Assembly: GCA_017428805.1 (NCBI GenBank)
Contig: JAFRQC010000041.1
Coordinates: 1-11,576 of the forward strand
Source: Prevotella sp.
GTDB taxonomy: Bacteria > Bacteroidota > Bacteroidia > Bacteroidales > Bacteroidaceae
Reading direction: 5' to 3'
DNA: 11,576 bases
A program made the translations under genes and the position numbers. Below the pieces are notes generated by a model. It did no database searches, was not told the origin of the DNA, and saw only the letters and a program-made list of their open reading frames with translations. This document shows positions 1 to 6,194 of the stretch, in pieces. Each line of letters starts with the position of its first letter. Positions within the stretch are counted from its first letter, which is position 1.

Positions 1-51
1 GAGAAATTACAATTCAACATTAATCGTTACATCGAACTTCTCGGCCTATGA
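1..51 (+). CDS. C-terminal end of an unrecognised upstream gene
   Basis: Only the last 16 codons are in the window, reading EKLQFNINRYIELLGL and then a TGA stop. The stop shares four bases (ATGA) with the start of the next gene, which is typical of translationally coupled genes and is the main reason to believe this frame is coding. Nothing about its function can be read from so short a piece. It is probably the first visible member of a small-gene cluster continuing to 585. Confidence 0.45.
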   Translation, partial: EKLQFNINRYIELLGL

Positions 52-356
52 CTCTCCCCAAGTTCATCATAACAATGGATGGCTACTTCCGTCTTGGCAT
101 GGTCAACCAGCATAAGCATCTGCTGAAGTCTGGTGACCAATGCATCGGCGGTGGGTATTACCACTTTGACTTTGTTTCCAACCGCATCCTCCTTGACAGG
201 GAATCATACGACTTTGGCCGTCCCAAATGGCATCTGCTGGAAACATTGAAGGTTCCCTCTACCTATCGAGGCATGCGAATCGTCTATTCGTATGATGACG
301 GTTTCCATGATGATTTCAACGTCAGCGAGGAACTGAATATTGAATACTATGACTGA
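48..356 (+). CDS. Small hypothetical protein, 102 aa
   Basis: The protein is 102 aa, acidic towards its C-terminus and rich in aromatic residues (Tyr, Phe, Trp). It has no signal peptide or membrane segment, so it is probably cytoplasmic. Visible segments are an N-terminal beta-like FIITMDGYFRLG, a GGGYYHFDF stretch around residues 35-43, and a PKWHLLETLKVP segment near 59-70. I do not recognise the family. An in-frame stop at 21-23 lies just upstream, so ATG 48 is the only good ATG start. It overlaps the preceding gene by ATGA and the next gene by 8 nt, so the three are probably co-translated. Such strings of small overlapping genes in Bacteroidales often belong to variable accessory loci, for example immunity gene clusters, but nothing here proves that. 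Confidence 0.7.
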   Translation: MTLPKFIITMDGYFRLGMVNQHKHLLKSGDQCIGGGYYHFDFVSNRILLDRESYDFGRPKWHLLETLKVPSTYRGMRIVYSYDDGFHDDFNVSEELNIEYYD

Positions 357-585
357 CTACGATTTCATATGGCGCACGCAAGATGAGATTAGAACGGTGG
401 TGAATGCCGTTCTGGGTGAATGTATCTGGAATCTCAGTTACAGTGAGCGACGGATGGCCATTGAACTGGAACTGACAGTCACGCTCGATGATGATGCAAT
501 AGGTGATCTATGCTGCCAATTCCCCATCGCTGCCGACTACGATGGCACAGGCTCAAAGGGAACAAAATTCATATTTTATCAATAA
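349..585 (+). CDS. Small hypothetical protein, 78 aa
   Basis: This is a 78-aa soluble-looking protein beginning MTDYDFIWRT. It has a predicted helix over about residues 9-25 and an acidic middle with LDDDAIGDL around 48-56. No known motif is seen. ATG 349 is preferred over an in-frame TTG at 340; it gives an 8-nt overlap with the stop of the 102-aa gene, suggesting coupling. The reading frame closes with TAA at 583-585, before a hairpin-rich spacer leading to tRNA-Ser. A second frame over 503-685 overlaps this gene and ends in a repetitive GCK-rich tail; it looks like a by-product of repeated spacer sequence. Function unknown. Confidence 0.6.
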   Translation: MTDYDFIWRTQDEIRTVVNAVLGECIWNLSYSERRMAIELELTVTLDDDAIGDLCCQFPIAADYDGTGSKGTKFIFYQ

Positions 586-632
586 ATTAAACTACGACCA
601 TCGGGAATACTTCATTGGGTGTAAAATAACAC

Positions 633-663
633 CCAGATTCACCAAAAGTGGGTGTAAATCTGG
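633..663 (-). terminator. Possible terminator hairpin after tRNA-Ser
   Basis: CCAGATT (633-639) and AATCTGG (657-663) form a 7-bp stem. Four inner pairs (CACC with GGTG) form after a small bulge. On the minus strand the hairpin lies about 36 nt beyond the end of the tRNA and is followed by GTGTTATTTT. The T-run is poor, so this could be a processing or attenuation structure instead. A competing hairpin, TGGGTGT (616-622) with ACACCCA (629-635), uses some of the same bases. Confidence 0.35.
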
Positions 664-698
664 ATGTAAGTTTGTAACTTGCTGATTTTCAGTGATGT

Positions 699-786
699 TG
701 GCGGAGAGAGAGGGATTCGAACCCCCGGTACCTCTCGGTACGGTAGTTTTCAAGACTACTGTAATCGACCACTCTACCATCTCTCC
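699..786 (-). tRNA. tRNA-Ser(UGA)
   Basis: On the minus strand a full class II tRNA folds. The acceptor GGAGAGA (780-786) pairs perfectly with TCTCTCC, the discriminator is G and CCA is encoded (699-701). The anticodon stem GTAGT/ACTAC carries the loop CTTGAAA, giving anticodon UGA, which reads UCN serine codons. The long variable arm is GTACC-GAGA-GGTAC, as expected for serine. The T-loop TTCGAAT is standard. The gene has its own promoter at 814-845, back to back with the mutS2 promoter. Its 3' end faces the small-gene cluster at 1-585. Confidence 0.96.
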
Positions 787-813
787 AGTGCTTCGATGTC
801 TTGAAAGCGGGTG

Positions 814-845
814 CAAAGGTACAGAGATTTTCTGAAAGAAACAAA
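814..845 (-). promoter_or_regulatory. Promoter of tRNA-Ser
   Basis: On the minus strand the -7 box TACCTTTG (complement of 814-821) lies exactly 20 nt downstream of a -33 box TTTG (complement of 842-845). This matches the Bacteroidetes consensus, and the tRNA begins about 27 nt downstream. Confidence 0.85.
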
Positions 846-870
846 TTTTAAGGCAACTTTTTATAATTTA

Positions 871-902
871 TTTGGAAAATCGCTTATTTCTTTGTACCTT
901 TG
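871..902 (+). promoter_or_regulatory. Promoter of mutS2
   Basis: TTTG at 871-874, a 20-nt gap, then TACCTTTG at 895-902 match the Bacteroidetes consensus. Transcription should begin around 906-910, on top of the proposed GTG start of mutS2 at 907. The -33 box lies 25 nt from the -33 box of the divergent tRNA-Ser promoter. Confidence 0.85.
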
Positions 903-906
903 CAGC

Positions 907-3516
907 GTGATTTATCCGAATAACTTCGAGCACAAGCTTGGTTTCGATGAAATCCGACGGCTGTTGAAGGAGCGTTGCCTCAGCACGTTGGGCAAGGAGA
1001 AGGTTGACGAGATTGCCTTCTCCACGGATTGTCGTGAGATCAACGAATGGATGAATCAGGTGCGAGAGTTCCGGCGCCTGAAGGAGGAGAAGGATGACTT
1101 CCCGATGCAGTTTTTCTTCGACGTGCGCGAGGCCGTGACCCGCATCCGGATGGAGAACACTCATTTGGAGGAAGACGAGGTGTGGGACTTGAGGCGGTCG
1201 CTGGAGACGATTGCGAATATTGTGAGGTATTTGAGAAAGGAGTCAGGAGACGGGAGTCAGGAGTCAGTAGATTACCCCTACCCTGCCCTGCAAAGGCTGA
1301 CGGAGGGTGTCGTGACCTTCCCTGCCGTGATACGACGCATCGACTCCATCCTCGACAAGTTCGGGAAAATCAAGGACTCGGCCTCGATGACGCTGGCGGG
1401 CATCCGACACGAACTGGAAAAGACCCAGGGCAGCATCTCGCGTACCTTATATACTATATTGCACGCAGCACAGAAGGACGGCCTTGTGGATAAGGACGCA
1501 GCTCCAGCTATGCGCGACGGGCGACTGGTGATTCCCGTGGCCCCGCAGGTGAAACGGCGCATCAACGGCATCGTACACGACGAGTCGGCTACAGGTAAGA
1601 CGGTGTTCATCGAGCCTACCGAGGTGGTAGAGGCGAACAACAAAGTGCGACAGCTGGAGGCAGAGGAGCGGCGGGAGATCATCCGCATCCTGACGGTGTT
1701 CACCGACGAGGTGCGCCCCCACGTGAAAGAGATACTGGACTCCTACCAGTTCCTGGCACAGATAGACCTGATTCAGGCAAAGGCGCACTGGGCTGAGCTG
1801 ACGAAGGCCTTCGAGCCAGCGTTGGAAGACAAGCCGCACATCGACTGGATACACGCTGTACACCCGCTGCTGCAACTCTCGCTGGAGAAGCAGGGGAAGA
1901 AGGTGGTGCCGCTGGAGATTCGGTTGGAAGGAGTCAGGAGTCAGGAGTCAGGAGACAGGAGGAATGTCGGACGGCTGCTGATAATATCGGGCCCGAATGC
2001 CGGCGGAAAGTCGGTATGCCTGAAGACGGTCGGACTGCTGCAGTATATGCTGCAATGCGGACTCCCCATCCCCATCGGCGACAGATCGACGGCTGGCATC
2101 TTCGAGCACATCATGATCGACATCGGCGACGAACAGAGCATCGAGAACGACCTCTCGACCTACTCGAGCCATCTGATGAATATGAAGCAGATGATGAAGC
2201 AGGCCAACGCGCGTACATTATTATTAATAGACGAGTTCGGCAGCGGCACGGAGCCCACCATCGGAGGCGCTATCGCAGAAGCCATGCTGAAGCAGTTCTG
2301 GCAGCGAGAGACCTTCGGAGTGATCACCACCCACTATCAGAACCTGAAGCAGTTTGCCGAGGGGCATCCGGGCGTGGTGAACGGTGCGATGCTCTACGAC
2401 CGTCACGAGATGCAGGCGTTGTTCCAGTTGGCCATCGGTCAGCCTGGCAGTTCGTTCGCCATCGAGATCGCACGCAAGACGGGCATCCCAGAAGAGGTAA
2501 TCAAGGACGCGAGCGACATCGTGGGCTCAGAGTATATCCAGAGCGACAAGTATCTGCAGGACATCGTGCGCGACAAGCGCTATTGGGAGGGCAAGCGGCA
2601 GACCATCCACCAGCACGAAAAGTCGCTGGAGAGCAAGATCAACCGCTACGAAGACGAGCTGAACGAGATAGAGCGCCAGCGGAAGGAGATACTGCGCAAG
2701 GCGAAAGAACAGGCCGAAGAGCTGCTGCGCGAGAGCAACAAGAAGATAGAGAACGCCATCCGCGAAATCCGCGAGGCGCAGGCAGAAAAGGAACGCACGC
2801 GACTGGCCCGCGAGGAACTGAACACCTTCAAGGAACAACTCGATACCATCGACACACGCGACAATGACGAGGCCATAGCACGCAAGATCCGCCAGATTCA
2901 GGAGCGCAAGGAGCGTAAGGAGAAACGGAAGGCGGAGAAACTTGCGAGGAAAGAGGAAGGAGGAACGAGAAATGAGAATACTTCGGCGGCAGCAAACTCT
3001 CAACTCTCAACTGCCAACTCTCAACTGAAGCCCGGCGACACCGTGCGCATCAAAGGCCTCACGTCCGTCGGCGAGATTGAAAGCATCAACGGCAGTCAGG
3101 CGGTGGTCATCTTCGGCGGCATGCGTACGAAGATGCGTGCCGACCGTCTGGAACGCGCCGAGAAACCCACCACGCAGCTCTCGAAGACCGAGGAGCGCAA
3201 CAACAATATCGCAGGCTCGTACGGGATGGTATCGAAGGACACCCGCGAGGTGATAGACAACCGCAAACTGAACTTCAGACAAGACCTCGACGTGCGCGGT
3301 ATGAGAGGCGACGAGGCCATCAACGCCGTCACCTATTTCATCGACGATGCCATCCTCGTAGGCATGCCGCGCGTGAGAATCCTGCACGGCACGGGAACGG
3401 GCGTCCTGCGGCAGTTGATACGCCAGTATCTGGCCACCATTCCCAACGTCACACACTACCGCGACGAGCATGTGCAGTTCGGCGGCGCAGGCATTACGGT
3501 GGTGGATTTGGATTAG
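907..3516 (+). CDS. mutS2: MutS2-family ATPase/endonuclease with C-terminal Smr domain
   Basis: This 869-aa protein belongs to the MutS2 family, cytoplasmic ATPases that act on branched DNA and, in some bacteria, on collided ribosomes. The order is: N-terminal helical/lever region (about 1-340), ATPase with Walker A GPNAGGKS (362-369) and Walker B LLLIDEF (D442, E443), a long charged coiled coil (about 560-680), a KOW-like segment from KPGDTVRIKG, and a C-terminal Smr nuclease domain with LDVRGMRG (794-801) and HGTGTG (827-832). The frame is open upstream to 811, but the promoter at 871-902 lies inside that extension, so GTG 907 (reading MIYPNNFEHKLGF) is the likely start. The protein seems somewhat longer than usual for the family. 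The excess comes from three in-frame low-complexity inserts, near residues 111-121, 342-353 and 683-707, each made from short tandem DNA repeats. Confidence 0.96.
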   Translation: MIYPNNFEHKLGFDEIRRLLKERCLSTLGKEKVDEIAFSTDCREINEWMNQVREFRRLKEEKDDFPMQFFFDVREAVTRIRMENTHLEEDEVWDLRRSLETIANIVRYLRKESGDGSQESVDYPYPALQRLTEGVVTFPAVIRRIDSILDKFGKIKDSASMTLAGIRHELEKTQGSISRTLYTILHAAQKDGLVDKDAAPAMRDGRLVIPVAPQVKRRINGIVHDESATGKTVFIEPTEVVEANNKVRQLEAEERREIIRILTVFTDEVRPHVKEILDSYQFLAQIDLIQAKAHWAELTKAFEPALEDKPHIDWIHAVHPLLQLSLEKQGKKVVPLEIRLEGVRSQESGDRRNVGRLLIISGPNAGGKSVCLKTVGLLQYMLQCGLPIPIGDRSTAGIFEHIMIDIGDEQSIENDLSTYSSHLMNMKQMMKQANARTLLLIDEFGSGTEPTIGGAIAEAMLKQFWQRETFGVITTHYQNLKQFAEGHPGVVNGAMLYDRHEMQALFQLAIGQPGSSFAIEIARKTGIPEEVIKDASDIVGSEYIQSDKYLQDIVRDKRYWEGKRQTIHQHEKSLESKINRYEDELNEIERQRKEILRKAKEQAEELLRESNKKIENAIREIREAQAEKERTRLAREELNTFKEQLDTIDTRDNDEAIARKIRQIQERKERKEKRKAEKLARKEEGGTRNENTSAAANSQLSTANSQLKPGDTVRIKGLTSVGEIESINGSQAVVIFGGMRTKMRADRLERAEKPTTQLSKTEERNNNIAGSYGMVSKDTREVIDNRKLNFRQDLDVRGMRGDEAINAVTYFIDDAILVGMPRVRILHGTGTGVLRQLIRQYLATIPNVTHYRDEHVQFGGAGITVVDLD
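1239..1266. repeat. GGAGTCA heptamer array in mutS2 (insert 1)
   Basis: Four head-to-tail 7-bp units: GGAGTCA, GGAGACG, GGAGTCA, GGAGTCA. They encode a Ser/Gly/Glu-rich linker (ESGDGSQES) between helices of the N-terminal region. The same unit recurs at 1930-1957. Confidence 0.9.
1930..1964. repeat. GGAGTCA heptamer array in mutS2 (insert 2)
   Basis: Three perfect GGAGTCA units (1930-1950) are followed by GGAGACA and a decayed GGAGGAA. They encode GVRSQESGDRR, directly before the strand that leads into Walker A (RLLIISGPNAGGKS). This is the cleanest array in the gene. Confidence 0.92.
2953..2979. repeat. GAGGAAN-type repeat in mutS2, shared with the MFS gene
   Basis: This 27-nt segment encodes EEGGTRNEN at the end of the coiled coil. 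It matches the minus-strand sequence at 9504-9530 in the MFS gene with one mismatch (AGA against AGG) and in the same reading frame. Confidence 0.88.
2995..3027. repeat. AACTCTC heptamer array in mutS2
   Basis: Units AACTCTC, AACTCTC, AACTGCC, AACTCTC and a partial AACTG follow each other. They encode NSQLSTANSQL, between the coiled coil and the KOW-like segment. The array lies 15 nt after the GAGGAAN-type segment, so the two make a composite insert. Confidence 0.9.
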
Positions 3517-3587
3517 AAAAACACACTTTTGTCACTCTTGACATAAATCAGTGTACGCACACAATTTTCATAAAAAAGCCTAAAAAA

Positions 3588-3619
3588 TTTGGCTAACTGC
3601 CTGATTCTTTGTACTTTTG
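3588..3619 (+). promoter_or_regulatory. Promoter of the lytic transglycosylase gene
   Basis: TTTG at 3588-3591, a 20-nt gap and TACTTTTG at 3612-3619. Transcription should begin near 3625, leaving an unusually long leader of about 120 nt before the ATG at 3745. No clear terminator of mutS2 is seen between 3517 and 3587. Confidence 0.82.
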
Positions 3620-3627
3620 CAGCGGAT

Positions 3628-3732
3628 TTGAGAGAAATCGCCCATATCTTCGGGCACAAAGACGACGTGACGTCGTATCATATAAGGAAATATCTAAAGG
3701 ATAACACGGCCCTCGTGATGAGCGCCGTCTAA
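3628..3732 (+). other. Structured leader with a possible 34-codon upstream ORF
   Basis: The leader of the transglycosylase mRNA contains an open frame that could start at TTG 3628 and ends with TAA at 3730-3732, 12 nt before the next ATG. It would read L/M-REIAHIFGHKDDVTSYHIR and onward for 34 aa. Two small inverted repeats lie inside it: GCCC/GGGC (3640-3654) and ACGACG-TGA-CGTCGT (3662-3676). The GHKDDVTSYH stretch faintly recalls the C-terminal GHxxxxxTxxY box of tyrosine recombinases, which would make it a remnant, but the match is too weak to call. It may be a leader peptide or plain 5' UTR. Confidence 0.25.
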
Positions 3733-3744
3733 AGTATAGAGAAT

Positions 3745-4188
3745 ATGATTCAAATGAGTAAGAAAGTAAGTGTGAGCCTGATGGCTCTCGTGCTGCTCGC
3801 GATGACTGCTTCGGCAGGAACCAACTCGGCCAAGAGCGCAAAGACATCAGGTGTCAACTGGAATCCAGTAATGGATGCGATTATTCAAGTAGAAAGCGAA
3901 GGAAATCCCAGAGCCGTGAGTGGAAACTCGGTAGGCGCCATGCAGATTACTCCGATTCTTGTGAAGGATTGCAACGAGATTCTCAAAAAGCAGAAGAGTA
4001 AGAAGCGTTACACGATGGACGACCGCTATAGCGTCGCGAAGTCAAAGGAGATGTTCCTGTTAATTCAATCGTATTATAACCGCGAGAATAGCATCGAGAA
4101 GGCTATCCGCTCCTGGAATGGAGGCGTGAAGTACAGTGTCCGCGCGACCAACAGGTACTACAAGAAGGTTATGGCGTTGATGAAGTAA
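3745..4188 (+). CDS. Small exported lytic transglycosylase (SLT domain)
   Basis: A 147-aa protein that probably cleaves the glycan strands of peptidoglycan in the periplasm. Residues 1-24 form a signal peptide (basic start, hydrophobic SLMALVLLAM, then TASA before Gly25). The SLT core follows: NPVMDAIIQVESEGNP with the likely catalytic Glu50, then GNSVGAMQITP (60-70) and RSWNGG (122-127), in the order and spacing of family 1 lytic transglycosylases. It is essentially a lone catalytic domain without LysM or other wall-binding modules. ATG 3745 and ATG 3754 are both possible starts in the same frame; the second gives a more standard signal peptide (MSKKVSV). It has its own promoter and is followed by a hairpin at 4216-4246, so it appears monocistronic. 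Confidence 0.88.
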   Translation: MIQMSKKVSVSLMALVLLAMTASAGTNSAKSAKTSGVNWNPVMDAIIQVESEGNPRAVSGNSVGAMQITPILVKDCNEILKKQKSKKRYTMDDRYSVAKSKEMFLLIQSYYNRENSIEKAIRSWNGGVKYSVRATNRYYKKVMALMK

Positions 4189-4215
4189 GCATTCTATTTT
4201 CAGAACTATAGAAGT

Positions 4216-4246
4216 CCGGTTGTCAAGACAAATGTCTGGCGACTGG
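4216..4246 (+). terminator. Likely terminator after the lytic transglycosylase gene
   Basis: CCGGTTGTC-A-A-GAC, loop AAAT, then GTCT-GGCGACTGG pair over 13 positions with one bulged A and a few G-T pairs. ATTTAATTTTG follows. It begins 27 nt after the stop codon at 4188. Confidence 0.6.
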
Positions 4247-4298
4247 ATTTAATTTTGTAATTAATCTTAAAAAATATACGACTTTACAACTTTTGATT

Positions 4299-4306
4299 TA
4301 CCTTTG
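4299..4306 (+). promoter_or_regulatory. Promoter -7 box of lemA-htpX
   Basis: TACCTTTG fits the Bacteroidetes -7 box and lies 36 nt before the lemA ATG. No TTTG is found at the expected -33 position (4275-4278), so the promoter may be weak or need an activator. Confidence 0.65.
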
Positions 4307-4342
4307 CCGTCAAATTCATAAACATTTAAACATCATTCGACT

Positions 4343-4903
4343 ATGACACTGATTATCATCCTCGTAGTGGTTGTGCTCCTCGTAGTATGGGGCATCAGTC
4401 TCTACAACAACCTCGTGAAGTTACGTAACAATCGTGAGAACGCCTTCGCCAACATCGACGTGCAACTGAAGCAGCGTCACGACCTCATTCCGCAGTTAGT
4501 GGCCACCGTGAAGGGTTATGCCCAGCACGAAAAGGAGCTGTTGGAGCGCGTCACTCAGGCCCGCGCCGCAGCTATGAGCGCCACAGGCATCAACGACAAG
4601 ATACAGGCTGAGAACGCCCTCTCGAGTGCCCTCGCAGGCCTGAAGGTGTCCGTGGAGGCCTATCCTGAGCTGAAGGCCAACCAGAACTTCCTTCAGTTGC
4701 AGGAAGAGATCTCAGACATTGAGAACAAGATTGCCGCCACACGCCGTTACTTCAACACCGCTACCCGTGAGCTGAACAACGCCGTGCAGACCTTCCCGTC
4801 GAACATCTTTGCCAATATGTTCGGATTCCACAAGGAGCCGATGTTCGAGATTCCTCAGGAAGACCGTGCGACCATCGAGAAGGCACCGGAGATCAAATTC
4901 TAA
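4343..4903 (+). CDS. lemA: LemA family membrane protein
   Basis: A 186-aa LemA-family protein. One N-terminal membrane helix (about residues 2-19, LIIILVVVVLLVVWGISL) is followed by a helical domain. The family signature is clear: NNRENAFANIDVQLKQRHDL around residues 29-48, then IPQLVATVKGYAQHEKEL, and later DIENKIAATRRYFNTATREL and FPSNIFANMFGF. LemA proteins form a helical bundle held by the N-terminal anchor; their molecular role is not settled. ATG 4343 follows the promoter by a short leader. The gene is followed after 6 nt by htpX. This pairing is common in bacteria and suggests a shared role in membrane protein quality control, which is an inference here. Confidence 0.95.
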   Translation: MTLIIILVVVVLLVVWGISLYNNLVKLRNNRENAFANIDVQLKQRHDLIPQLVATVKGYAQHEKELLERVTQARAAAMSATGINDKIQAENALSSALAGLKVSVEAYPELKANQNFLQLQEEISDIENKIAATRRYFNTATRELNNAVQTFPSNIFANMFGFHKEPMFEIPQEDRATIEKAPEIKF

Positions 4904-4909
4904 TTGCGG

Positions 4910-5914
4910 ATGAGATACGTAGGCATACAGAGCCAGATCAAAAGCAATAATATGAAGAGCACGCTGCTGCTCTTGGCCTTCCCGGTGATCCTGCTGGGAA
5001 TGATCTGGATATTCCTCGCCATCATCAACTACTTCAGCACGGGCTATTACGATCAGGCCGGTTACTTCGTCAATCAGCTGGATTCAGATTCCGTCAACTG
5101 GACTTTTTCCAAGATTGCACCTTTCGTGATCGGTGGTGTGGCCATCTGGTTCGTCATCGCCTACTTCAGCAACACGAAGATGATCCAAAAGGCCGTGGGT
5201 GCCCAGCCGCTGATGCGCAGGGAGAACCCGAGGGTGTATAACATCGTGGAGAACCTATGTATGGCCTGTGGTATGGATATGCCGAAGGTGAATGTTGTGG
5301 ACGATCCGCAGTTGAATGCCTTCGCCAGCGGCATCGATAAGAATTCATACACCGTGACAGTCACTACAGGCTTGTTGGATCGCCTGAACGATGAGGAACT
5401 GGCAGGCGTTATCGGCCACGAACTGACGCATATCCGCAACCGCGATACCCGCCTGCTCATCACCAGCATCATCTTCGTAGGCATCATCTCCACCGTGCTG
5501 ACGCTGGTGGTCAGGATGATCTACAACCGCATGTGGTTCGGCGGTTTCAGCAGCAACAACCGTAATGAAAGGGGCAACGGTCTTTCCACGATGGCCATTA
5601 TGATTATCGGAGCCATCTGTGCCGGCATCGCCTATCTCTTCGTGATGCTCACCCGCTTTGCCATCTCCCGCAAGCGTGAGTATATGGCTGACGCCGGAGG
5701 GGCAGAGCTCTGCGGTAATCCGTTGGCACTGGCCTCAGCCTTGCGAAAGATTTCAAACAATCCTGGCCTCGGAGACGTTGAGCGCGATGACATTGCACAG
5801 ATGTACATCATCCATCCCAAGCAGATGGCCCACGGACTGATGCAATTTCTGAGCGGGCTCTTTGCCACACATCCGAGCACGGAGGAAAGAATACGCATCT
5901 TAGAACAATTCTAG
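4910..5914 (+). CDS. htpX: HtpX-like M48 family membrane zinc metalloprotease
   Basis: A 334-aa integral membrane protease that probably degrades damaged membrane proteins. The zinc site HELTH (H170, E171, H174) lies in GVIGHELTHIRNRDTR, and the third ligand is probably E257 in SRKREYMADAGGAEL, as in M48 enzymes. Hydrophobic stretches at about 18-41, 68-86, 183-203 and 227-247 give four membrane segments, two before and two after the HExxH motif. The catalytic helix follows a VVDDPQLNAFASGI segment typical of the family. ATG 4910 (MRYVGIQSQI) is preferred; a TTG at 4904 directly after the lemA stop would add only two residues. The gene is co-transcribed with lemA and has no promoter of its own. 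Confidence 0.95.
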   Translation: MRYVGIQSQIKSNNMKSTLLLLAFPVILLGMIWIFLAIINYFSTGYYDQAGYFVNQLDSDSVNWTFSKIAPFVIGGVAIWFVIAYFSNTKMIQKAVGAQPLMRRENPRVYNIVENLCMACGMDMPKVNVVDDPQLNAFASGIDKNSYTVTVTTGLLDRLNDEELAGVIGHELTHIRNRDTRLLITSIIFVGIISTVLTLVVRMIYNRMWFGGFSSNNRNERGNGLSTMAIMIIGAICAGIAYLFVMLTRFAISRKREYMADAGGAELCGNPLALASALRKISNNPGLGDVERDDIAQMYIIHPKQMAHGLMQFLSGLFATHPSTEERIRILEQF

Positions 5915-5923
5915 AAATGAAAA

Positions 5924-5949
5924 AAGCGCAGCCTTTCGAGGTTGCGCTT
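5924..5949 (-). terminator. Terminator of initiator tRNA-Met, possibly two-way
   Basis: AAGCGCAGCC (5924-5933) and GGTTGCGCTT (5940-5949) form a 10-bp stem with loop TTTCGA and one G-T pair. On the minus strand a run of T residues follows, as expected for an intrinsic terminator about 10 nt past the tRNA. On the plus strand it sits 10 nt after the htpX stop, but the following TTCTTACTG is a weak T-run. Confidence 0.8.
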
Positions 5950-5958
5950 CTTACTGTG

Positions 5959-6031
5959 TTGCGGAGGCAGGATTCGAACGTGCGACCTCCAGGTTATGAG
6001 CCTGGCGAGCTACCAACTGCTCCACTCCGCG
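5959..6031 (-). tRNA. Initiator tRNA-Met(CAU)
   Basis: The minus strand gives acceptor CGCGGAG with CTCCGCA. All positions pair except C1 and A72, the mismatch that marks initiator tRNAs. The D-arm GAGC/GCTC has the initiator-type A11-U24 pair. The anticodon loop CTCATAA gives CAU. CCA is not encoded; ACA follows instead. Two features are odd. The anticodon stem is CCAGG/CCTGG, so the usual three G-C pairs next to the loop become A29-U41 plus two G-C pairs. The T-stem GCACG/CCTGC has a C52-C62 mismatch. The flanking promoter and terminator suggest that the gene is expressed. Confidence 0.93.
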
Positions 6032-6053
6032 ATGTTTTTTCGTTTAGCGGGTG

Positions 6054-6085
6054 CAAAGGTACAAATATTTTTCGACACTCACAAA
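6054..6085 (-). promoter_or_regulatory. Promoter of initiator tRNA-Met
   Basis: On the minus strand TTTG (complement of 6082-6085), a 20-nt gap and TACCTTTG (complement of 6054-6061) match the consensus. The sequence around the -7 box, GTACCTTTGCACCCGC, is close to that of the tRNA-Ser promoter. Confidence 0.85.
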
Positions 6086-6162
6086 TATTTATGTGATTTT
6101 TTTGCTTTTTAGTCACATTATCACCTAAATTAGGCGAAAATAGAACATTTTTGAGCCAAAAA

Positions 6163-6194
6163 TTTGCTCGTTTGAAAGGAAATATGTAATTTTG
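6163..6194 (+). promoter_or_regulatory. Promoter of the tetR-fabG-pseudouridine synthase operon
   Basis: TTTG at 6163-6166, a 20-nt gap and TAATTTTG at 6187-6194. The -7 box overlaps the inverted repeat at 6192-6217. No further promoter-like box is seen before fabG or the pseudouridine synthase gene. Confidence 0.82.

Noticed and set aside
503..685. 60-codon frame ending in a GCK-rich tail
   Set aside because: It overlaps the 78-aa gene and its tail is a translation of the repetitive spacer; no start signal or family resemblance.
811..906. N-terminal extension of MutS2 from GTG 811
   Set aside because: The extension contains the tRNA-Ser promoter and the mutS2 promoter itself, and its translation is not MutS2-like before MIYPNNFE at 907.
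2016..2867. Long open frame overlapping mutS2 on the same strand (283 codons)
   Set aside because: It is Arg/His-rich, typical of an out-of-frame read of GC-rich coding sequence, and lies fully within the clear MutS2 ATPase frame.
6124..6134. CCTAA-A-TTAGG as a second operator before the tetR-type gene
   Set aside because: The palindrome is short and A/T-rich and lies about 30 nt upstream of the -33 box; chance occurrence is likely.
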